NCBI GenBank assembly: GCA_022559845.1
Contig: CM040124.1
Span: 66,115,491-66,179,490, forward strand
Source of the DNA: Amorphophallus konjac
Taxonomy: Eukaryota; Streptophyta; Magnoliopsida; Alismatales; Araceae
Length of the DNA: 64,000 nt
Direction of reading: 5' to 3'
Made by a program: the position numbers and the translations under genes. The notes under the pieces were generated by a model. The model did no database searches. It had not been told where the DNA came from and saw only the letters and a program-made list of their open reading frames with translations. Shown piece after piece: positions 56,241-64,000 of the stretch (its first letter is position 1; each line of letters begins with the position of its first letter).

Positions 56241-56284
56241 GTCATCTTCTATTCTCTCTTCCTCTCTCTTTTTTTTAGAGGGTG

Positions 56285-56990
56285 ACTGGTCGGAATGCCA
56301 TTAGATCAAGATAAGGGGTGGCTTGGTTAGGGCGGAGTGCCGCTAGACCAAGAGATGGGTAGCTCGGCTAGGGCAGGGTGCCGCTAGACCAAGAAAGGGT
56401 AGCCTGGCTAGGGCGGAGTACCACTAGACCAAGGAAAGGGTAGCTCGATTAGGGCAGAGTGCCGCTGGACCAAGAAAAGGGTAACTCGGCTAGGGCGGAG
56501 TGCCGCTAGACCGGGAAAAGGGTGTAGCTTGGCTAGGGCAGAGTGCCGCTATACCAAGAAAAGGGTGTAGCTTGGCTAGGGCGGAGTGCCGCTAGACCAA
56601 GAAATGGGTAGCTCGGTTAGGGCGGAGTGCCGCTAGACCAAGAGAGGGTAGCCTGGCTAGGGCGGAGTGCCACTAGACCAAGAAAAAGGTGTAGCTCGGC
56701 TAGGGCAGAGTGCCGCTAGACCGGGAAAAGGGTGTAGCTTGGCTAGGGCAGAGTGCCGCTATACCAAGAAAAGGGTAGCTCGGCTAGGGCGGAGTGCCGC
56801 TAGACCAAGGAAAGGGTAGCTCGGTTAGGGCGGAGTGCCGCTAGACCAAGAAAAGGGTAGCTCGGCTAGGACGGAGTGCCGCTAGACCAAGAAAAGGGTA
56901 GCTCGGCTAGGGCGGAGTGCCGCTAGACCGGGAAAAGGGTGTAGCTTGGCTAGGGCGGAGTGCCGCTATACCAAGAAAGGGTAGATTTTG
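56285..56990. repeat. ~41-bp tandem array, about 17 units (G 3' region)
   Basis: Units of 38-46 bp with core GGCTAGGGCGGAGTGCCGCT followed by AGACCAAGAAAAGGGTAGCTC. Variant units carry TATACC or GTGTAGCTT. It ends just six bases before the in-frame end of the integrase frame, at the start of the 3' non-coding region. Confidence 0.85.
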
Positions 56991-56995
56991 CCCGA

Positions 56996-57505
56996 TTACT
57001 CGGGGAATGTTGGTTGTGCTGTATGATACTGCTTTAGATGTCTTCCGTTGAGTGGCAAGAATTAGATTTCCCCTCGATGGTTAACAACCACGTAGGCCCC
57101 TCCTTCGTAGACCCTCTGTATCACATAAGGACCTTCCCAATTAGCATTCAACTTTCCTTTTGGGTTGGACCCCATGACTTCTTTTTTCTTGACCATGACG
57201 AGGTCACCTTTCTTAAATTCTCATCCTCTTACGAGTTTGTTGAATGCAGTGGCCATGCGGGCCTGATACATTTGGATACTCTTCTGAGCTCGGAGGCGCT
57301 TCCCTTCTAATTCAGCCAGTTCTTCTAGTCTTCTTTCTGCATTGGTCTGTTCGCCACGGGCCAGGCCATATTGGACTGCCACTCTGAGTGACGGGACTTC
57401 CAGCTCTAGCGGAACCACTGCCTCTGAGCCGTATACCAGCGAGTATGGTGAGCACCTTGTAGGTGTCTTGAAGACAGTGCGGTATGCCCACAGAGCTTCA
57501 TACAT
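56996..57505 (-). pseudogene. Integrase C-terminal region (element G)
   Basis: In the RT/IN frame. YEALWAYRT begins the piece and PYSLVYGSEAVVP follows. After a TGA at 57221-57223 (probably from CGA) the same frame continues with FKKGDLVMVKKKE and NWEGPYVI, a GPY/F-type domain. Another stop occurs at 57062-57064, and the frame ends at 56996. No chromodomain, as expected for Tat elements. Confidence 0.8.
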
Positions 57506-57514
57506 TTTCTCTTC

Positions 57515-58165
57515 CTAGTCCTTCTTATTAGAACTGACAACCTTGGCCAGCAAGGTGCAGAGAGTCTTGTTAAAAGCTTCTGCCAATCCGTTTGCCTGTG
57601 GGTTGTAAGGAGTGGAGGTCCTCCATTCGATCTTATACTTCTCAGCAAGCCGATAGACCTTCTGATTTCTGAAATGACTCCCATTGTCGGATATTATTCG
57701 GCTGGGGATCTCGAACCGGAAGATAATGTTCTGCTTGATGAATCTAGCGACCAGTTCACCCGTCACTTCTCTTAATGCTACAGCCTCCGCCCATCGGGAG
57801 AAGTAATCTGTTATGGCCAGTATGTACTTATGTCCGGCCGAGGAAGTCGGCAGTGGCCCGACTATATCAGTTCCCCATTGTGCAAACGGCCAACTGGGAA
57901 CTGTAGGGTGCAGAGTCGTAGGAGGCCTTCTAGGCACAGTAGCATGCTCCTGGCATTTCTGGCATGATTTTGTAAATTTACAGCAGTCTTCAAACATGGT
58001 GGGCCAATAGTAGCCCAGCTTCTTGATTTCTATCTTCATCTTGGGACCAGCCTGGTGGGCACCTACTGTCCCAGCATGTGTTTCTTTCATCACTTGCCAG
58101 GCTTCCTCAGTGGACAGACAATGGAGTAGAATCTTCTTGCGTGCATCTGCCATTATTCGGAACAA
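57515..58165 (-). pseudogene. Integrase zinc and catalytic domains (element G)
   Basis: 216 codons: zinc region H30, H37, C68, C71; catalytic D100 (GTDIVGPLP), D160 (SDNGSHF) and E196 (GLAEAFNKTL), with D-x35-E spacing intact. It ends with TAG at 57515-57517 where relatives have Trp (KKDWEEK), likely TGG to TAG. Upstream it is cut from RNase H by a stop at 58169-58171 in the same frame. Confidence 0.87.
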
Positions 58166-58168
58166 AAT

Positions 58169-59368
58169 TCAATTCCTGAGTTCATAAGAATCTTTGATTC
58201 TTTGGAGTTTCATCTTTTCTTCTCTTATCTGCGGCAGTTGTTGGTGTAGAAACCACTGCAGCAGGTGCTGTCTACAATCAGACGCTTGTTCTGTGCTGAT
58301 GGTGGCAACTTCGTCTTCTTCGGGGCACCCTTCTAGCATACTGGGGACTTGCCGCCGGTTCATAACGACAATGTTCAGTCTCTTATTTGGTGGGACTGCT
58401 AGTGAGCTGGCCAGCTTTGCCAGTGCATCAGCCTGGGCATTGTGTCCATGGCCCACATGCTTGAGCTCAATATGGTAGAATTTCACCATGAGGCGCACAT
58501 CTTTTTGGTGGTAGGGATTCAGTTCTGGCTTCCGCACTTCGAACTCCCCTTGGATCTGTTTTATTATCAACATCGAATCCCCGAATACTTGAAGCATTTG
58601 GATACCCATGTTGAGGCTGATATATAGCCCGATTATCAGAGCTTCATACTCGGCCTCATTATTGGTGCAGGGCTTGTTTATAGAACAGGAAGTATGCACG
58701 ACCTCCCCTTCTGGTGATTTTAGCACAATACCGGCTCCAGCCCGTATTCTGGTCTTTCCATCGGAGTCTGTCTCTGTTCTAGATGCTTCATCAAAGAATA
58801 GTTGCCACATAACTGACTGGGTCTGGCAGGCCTCGAGTGTCTCATCATCGGGTAACTCAGTCCCTAGCATATCATTTTCTGGCACAGGATGCTCTGCGAA
58901 GAAATCAGCCACGGCCTGTCCTTTTATCGCCCTCTGGGGTGTATAGGTAATATCGAATTCCATCAGGATCACTGCCCATTTACCCAACCGGCCCTTCAGT
59001 ACTGGCTGAGTCAATATGTATTTGAGCGGATCTGCTGCAGATATCAATCTGACTTCATGTGACAACATATAGTGTCGGAGCTTCTTGATAGCAAAGACTA
59101 GTGCCAAGCAGGTCTTTTCTATGTAGCTGTAGCTTTCTTCAGTTCTAATCAGCCTCCTACTCAGGTAGTACAAGGCTTGTTCTTTGCCTTCTTCATTTAT
59201 CTGTGCCAGCATTACCCCCAGGGAACAGTATGTGGCTGCGATGTATAGTATTAAGGGCCTGCCCTTAACGGGTGCCCCCAGCACTGGAGGGGTCTTGAGA
59301 TATTCTTTCAGCTTCTCAAAGGCTTCCTGACAGCCATCGTCCCAGAGGAACGGCACATCTTTCATCAT
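58169..59368 (-). pseudogene. Dual RNase H region (element G)
   Basis: 399 codons. Residues about 30-160 are the original Gypsy RNase H, in a degenerate form: the usual YxDAS is YIAATY, so catalytic residues look lost. Residues about 185-325 are a second, archaeal-type RNase H: D193 (LFFDEAS), E238 (NNEAEYEAL), D264 (FGDSML) and D314 (ADALAKLAS) form the catalytic set. This duplication is typical of Tat elements, where the second domain is thought to take over. The frame continues from RT across the TGA at 59414. Confidence 0.87.
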
Positions 59369-59413
59369 GAGCTTGTGAAAGGGGTGGCATCTTCCCGACA
59401 GATTTGATATAAA

Positions 59414-61258
59414 TCATCGGATATAGGCCAGACGCCCTTGCAGAGATCTCAGCTCGGGCAGATTCCTTGGTGGAGGGAGCTCCTGGATAGCCTTAATCTT
59501 GGATGGGTCGATTTCAATGCCCCTATGCCGGACAATAAACCCGAGGAATTTTCCACTGGACACGCCGAAGGCACATTTCATAGGATTCATCTTGAGTTCA
59601 TATTTGCGCAGCCTCTGGAATACTACCCTCAGGTCTTGCAAATGGTCTTCTCTTCTTTTAGTTTTTACTACCAAATCATCAATGTAGCACTCTACTTTCT
59701 TGAAGAGCAAATCATCAAAGATCTTGGTCATAGCTCTTTGGTAGGTAGCGCCGGCATTCTTGAGGCCAACCGGCATCCTTTTGTAGTGGAATATCCCCTT
59801 CGGAGTGCGGAACGCAGTGTGCACTCTGTCTTCTTCAGCAATCCAGATCTGGTTATATCCGGATGACCCATCCATAAATGACAGGGCTTCATGACTAGTA
59901 GTCGCATCGATCATCACTTCAGTGATTGGCATTGGGAAATCATCTTTCGGGCAGGCCTTATTAAGGTCCCGGAAATCAACACATATTCTGATCTGCCCAT
60001 TTTTCTTTTTTACAGGCACTATGTTGGCTAACCATGTAGTATACTGATTTTCTTCAACAAAGCCTACATCAATCAGCTTATCAACCTCTTTGTTAATCTG
60101 ATTTATTAATTCAGGGCGCATTCTCCTGGAAGGCTGCTTTACAGGGCTAGCCTCTGAGTTTATTGCCAATCGGTGCTGTGCCACATCAGAACTCAGTCCC
60201 GGCATTTCATCATATGTCCATGCAAAGCAGTCTCGGAATTCTTGCAAGAACTGTATATACTGTTCCCTGGCAGCTGGCTCCAGCAGTGCACTGAGGAATG
60301 TCGGCCTTGGCTCATCTGCGGTCCCCAGATTTATTTCCATAAGCTCATCGACGGTGGCCTGACCTCCATCTTCGACCTCGGGCGGGGCTTCTTGCAAGTC
60401 AATGAAGCCTCCTGGGATATAATCTTCTTCAGTTTCATGATTCTCTGTTTCATCATACTGGTCATCAGCGGGTGTTGGCTCATCATATACGGCCAATATT
60501 GTTGGATTCTGTTTAGTCTGCCCCGAGGACGTGACTGGTTCAGAAGGGAACTCAAAAATGGAGTCTTCCGCCCCCAGAGGTTCTTCTGATGCAGGCTTTG
60601 CCGAGGGATCATCATTCTGTAGGGCCCGGACTTCTTCCAGGATGCGCTCAAACTCCATGCCTTCCCTAAGCTCTTTGGCTATTTGGTCTTCATCCGGGGT
60701 TCCCGTATCAAACTTTGCTTCAGCATGGAACAGATCCTCTTTGCAAGGTAGGTCTTCCCAGCACCAATCTTTCTTTGTTTCATCAGATGTCCCCGTCTCC
60801 GACTGACTGTCTGGGGCTTCATTGTTCATTACGGATTGATAAATGATTTCTTCATCTTCCGAGGGGTACTTGTCATATCCCACCTCGGGAGGGTCTTCAT
60901 GCTGGTAGGAAACAGAGATGACGTCCACCTCGGCTTCATAGAATTCTTGCAAGGTATAACCCAATCCCGGGTGCTGAGTGATCTTCCTCAGTTCTTTATT
61001 ATCCCGGGGCGGATCCCATAGCTCCTGGAACGCCTTCTTTTGGGCGACAGGTTGTAGTGATGGCATCTGCATCTTAGAGAACATCTGCGAAACCCGTTGG
61101 GTAGTATAGTCCAAGCCCGTGATCAGCACCATCCGGTTTGCAGATTCTTCAGGGACCATGCAGTCTTGATCGTCATCTTCGACTGACTCCCCGGTGTAGA
61201 ATATGATAGGAGACTCGCAGAAGCGAGGGACTTCCATGGTCTTTAATGGTAGTACCAT
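59414..61258 (-). pseudogene. Linker and reverse transcriptase (element G)
   Basis: 614 codons. Residues 1-310 are an acidic, poorly conserved linker with Glu/Asp runs. RT follows: VDFRDLNKACPKDDFP (427-442), FMDGSSGYNQI (461-471; relatives usually have GFSGYNQ), MPVGLKNAGATYQ (495-507) and YIDD (525-528). Catalytic aspartates are present. The end LAYIR is followed by TGA where relatives have a second Arg (CGA to TGA); the frame then continues into RNase H. The N-terminal side is entered by a frameshift near a G run at about 61305. Confidence 0.87.
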
Positions 61259-61264
61259 CTGGTA

Positions 61265-62181
61265 TTCTATGCTGGCAATGGGCTTGACTAAACCCTGCGG
61301 AACCCCACTTGTATGTACTTTTCTTTCATTTCTTCGCCAGTATCATCTGGGTGGATACTAGGAGGGGTGATCCGAGCAAAGTCACCAACATAAGAAATGT
61401 GAGATACTTCATGTTTCTTAATGTAGCCCCTTGGTGGCGGTGGAGACCAATTTGTTGCCTTCGTCACCGGCTTCTTCTGGTCGACCCCAGCCTCTTTCTC
61501 TTCACCCTTCTACGACACCTCCGTGTAGTAGGATGCATCGAGCATATGGCACTCGAATACTTCGAAGGGATGCAGATCCGCAAACACCCTTTCTTCTTTT
61601 CCTTCGTGGCAGTATTTAATGCATTGATGTAGCGTGGACGGCACTATCTGATATTCATGCAGCCACGCTCTCCCCAGCAGGGCCTTATACGTGGTGTTGG
61701 AGTCGATTACATAAAATCACACCACAGTAGTGAGGTCCCCCAATGTGAGGTTGAAATCAGCCACCCCAAGGGGCGTCTCACATTTCTGGTTGAATCCCGC
61801 AATTTTCATGTCTCTGACCTTGGTAAGCTGAAGATCAAAGTAATATTTTTGGTAGATGCGGTATGGGAGAATGTTCACGGCAGCCCCGGGATCTATCAGT
61901 ATCCTGCTCAGTGGCTGACAGTTCAGGGAGCCCCTCATATACAGCGGTCTGTTATGGCCGGAATTCGGAATCAGCATGTCGTCTTCTGTGAATGTGACTG
62001 ACGGCCCAGAATTCACTTCTGTCAAGAGTGCTTCATATTGTGCCGGCGACTGCAAGGCATCAACAATTGCTTGGCGAGCCTCTTCACTCAGAGAGAGAAT
62101 CTCCGAGATGGAGAATCTGGTAGGGAGCTTCTTTAGCATTTTCATGATCCGGCTGCCCACCCTGACATTAGACAGTCTCAT
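61265..62181 (-). pseudogene. Protease region (element G)
   Basis: Open from 62181 to a TGA at 61717-61719, then the same frame continues to about 61265 with a further stop at 61510-61512. Protease site: ILIDPGAAVNILP, with D97-P-G where family members have D-T-G or D-S-G. The later phrase YKALLGRAWLHEYQ is the second conserved part of Tat-type proteases. The Pro at the active-site turn would probably disrupt catalysis. Confidence 0.8.
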
Positions 62182-62184
62182 TTC

Positions 62185-63345
62185 TTCCGCCCATCGGGGT
62201 TTTGGAGGTTCATGTGGTGCCCGTGGCCTCTGCTACCCAGTGCTGGTTTCATCCTCTGGACTGATTTCTTGGGGGGCTTCTTCTATAGCAACGGCCCCTG
62301 GTGCCGTCAGAGAGTTATCCCCTTCTTTCTTATTCTGCTTGTAGGCTACAGACGCCGATTGCTGAGGTCTCTTGCCTTTATCTGGCCCAGCCTGTATCGA
62401 CTGCCCATTTTCCAGACTGGATAGAAATTCTAGAAATGTTGGAGTTTGACCTCCTTTCTTCTTTTCTTGGTACAAGCTGGCAGGGGGAGGAACCTGGACA
62501 CCTCGTACCTCTGGTTCAGGAATCTGGTAGGGTTATTCCCCTCTGAACATAATGTTATGATTGGCTGGTGGTGGGCGCCCCCACCTTCTTCCGGAGCGTG
62601 TTGCATGTGCTGAGGTTGAGGCCTCGGCATGGTTGGCTTCTAGCGGGGCATTTGATGTTTCATCCTCATCGTTCTCCCTGGGCGAGGTAAAGAGTGCTGA
62701 CAGGGTGTTGCATTGTACTGTCACGACTCCCTTTTCCTTTTTGCATTTAGACCATCTCTTCTTTTTTTGGGAATTTGGCTTCTTTGGTTCTTTCCCCCAG
62801 AAAGGGTCAGCCTCATCTTTTCCCTGTTCTATCCCCGGTTGCTCTTTAATTTTCAATTCTTCGAGCTGTTCCCAGAGTATACAGTCTTTCACCAGCAGGT
62901 GCCCGGGCTTTTTCTGTTCATATTCATCGAGCCCATTAATATACTGCTGTAAACGCCTGGCTGTAGGACTTACTTCCTTATGTGCAGGTAGGGGGGCTTG
63001 TCTTCTCCGGTTATGAGTGGGGATCTGGATGACTGGCCCTGTTTCAGTCGTGTGCCATACTGGCTTTACTGGAGGTGGTTCGGGCCTTGGTGTGACACCG
63101 CGGATAACTGCTCCACTGATACTAGCTGCGGGAGTTTTCTTTCTATTCTTTATTGGCTTTATCTGCCACCCTTCTTGATCCTTCAGTGGGGTGAGGAAGC
63201 AAGCTTCATAAGTATGCCTGGTGCATTCCTCGACGGCTTCCTTAGGCAGCTGTTGGTAGATTGAAATCATATTGGCGGCCATTTTTAATGCCGGAGGCTC
63301 ATGTGGACGAGGTGGCTCTACCTGGTAATCTCCCAGCTGTAGCTC
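62185..63345 (-). pseudogene. Gag C-terminal / pre-protease region (element G)
   Basis: One frame with two stops (62533-62535 and 62233-62235). It includes MAANMISIYQQLPKEAVEE at 63282, a basic segment (KKPNSQKKKRWSKCKKEK) and a Ser/Glu-rich tail. It joins the upstream gag only through a frameshift near 63347, where one base appears lost from an A run. No enzyme motif is visible. Confidence 0.7.
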
Positions 63346-63998
63346 GCCCTTTTAACCATGCCTTCCATAATATCTTTGAAGACGTAACAATCTTCAATTG
63401 CGTGCCCCAGTGCACGGTGATATGGACAGAATAGTGGACCACCTTTCTTTGCCGCGTCATCGGGTCTCTTTGGCTCAGGCAATGTTACCTTGTTGAACTT
63501 GTATGCCCAATTGAATAGTGCGGCTGTCTTATCTTTCGGGAAAGAGTATGGCTTTCTCATTTTGTTTCTCAGAGAGACCTTATCTTTTCTTTCTGCTGTG
63601 TCTGCTGGCGGGGGAGCTTCATCTGTCCCCTTCTTCCCTTTCTGTTGCTCGAAGGTTCTGAAATCGACGGTGTTAGCCTCAGAGTGCGATGGTCGTCGAT
63701 CATTAGATTTCCCTTTCGGCACAGTTGGAGCATTGGCCGTCGGGCGCTTGGATAGGAACGTCTCGACCTCCGCCACTATATTGTTCATCCGGTCAAATGT
63801 TTTGACATCTGCACCAATCATCTTTTCCAGTACCTCTCTCCTGAGGCTCTACTTACATATTTGCACTGCATCTTCTTGATGAGGAGGTCTTCTGCATCTC
63901 ATAGCTAAGTTCCTCCACCTTTTGATGTAGTCCAGTGCTGTTTCATCTTGCTTTTGCCTGGTTGCATATAGTTCTGCTATTGTAATTTCTCTTTCCAT
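63318..63998 (-). pseudogene. Gag capsid and zinc-finger region (element G, continues past window)
   Basis: The frame from the window edge reads a gag domain (ELYATRQKQDETALDYIKRW, then a short stretch to CK), hits TAG at 63849-63851, and continues as MIGADVKTFDRMNNIVAEVE. Further on is CPYHRALGHAIEDCYVFKD, the Tat gag CX2HX4-GH-type zinc motif. The last residues before 63318 are out of frame because of the indel near 63347. The N-terminus is beyond 64000. Confidence 0.8.
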
Positions 63999-64000
63999 GA

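Larger units (their letters stand above)
42780..64000 (-). mobile_element. Element G: Tat-type Gypsy element with dual RNase H (right end outside window)
   Basis: Minus-strand order: gag (beyond 64000 to about 62200), protease, RT, classical RNase H, second archaeal-type RNase H, integrase, then a long 3' region of tandem repeats and the 3' LTR. The second RNase H domain is a hallmark of Tat (Ogre/Retand-type) elements. Several stops and at least two frameshifts break the polyprotein. F is inserted at 47763 within the 3' repeats. The 5' LTR is outside the window. Confidence 0.85.

Noticed and set aside
56285..56990. Regularly spaced repeats considered as a CRISPR-like array
   Set aside because: Units are contiguous tandem repeats without unique spacers, in plant retroelement DNA.

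Overview
This window is plant nuclear DNA made almost entirely of Ty3/Gypsy (Metaviridae-type) LTR retrotransposons inserted into one another. No host gene was found. The evidence is plant-type LTR ends (TG...CA), primer-binding sites for plant tRNA-iMet and tRNA-Asp, an Athila-type gag-pol, a chromodomain-bearing (Tekay/Del-like) pol, and a Tat-type pol with two RNase H domains. This fits a flowering plant with a large, repeat-rich genome; the species cannot be named from the sequence.

Layout, left to right. Element A (1-7641, + strand, left end outside the window) has 3.6-kb LTRs around only 0.9 kb of internal DNA holding a gag zinc-knuckle fragment. Element B (7888-8295 plus 32547-38419, + strand) is a pol-less element split by element C. 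C (8296-32546, - strand) is a decayed chromodomain Gypsy element flanked by the 5-bp duplication TCCCC. C is itself split in its 3' LTR by element D (10686-25261, - strand), flanked by TAGGG. D is an Athila-type element with an uninterrupted 1843-residue gag-pol and an unusual three-LTR structure. Right of B lies the LTR and 3' region of a Tat-like element H (about 38420 to about 42.7 kb, - strand). A second Tat-type element G follows (about 42.8 kb to beyond 64000, - strand), with long tandem arrays between its 3' LTR and its broken gag-pol. Element F (47763-55512, + strand, TSD TGTTT) sits inside the tandem-repeat region of G.

Order of events: B is older than C, which is older than D; G is older than F. 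Only D has an uninterrupted full-length gag-pol. C and G carry many nonsense codons and frameshifts. A, B and F lack reverse transcriptase and would have to move in trans.

The most interesting signals are not the standard domains. (1) A structured block of about 120 bp in the leaders of the otherwise different elements A and B, including a UUCG-capped hairpin with a compensated base pair. (2) A conserved protein module of unknown function occupying the place of pol in B and F. (3) A block of about 130 bp shared between the C LTR and the D leader. (4) Arrays of ACGGT...GACCG dyads shared by the LTRs of A and H. (5) The composite three-LTR structure of D.
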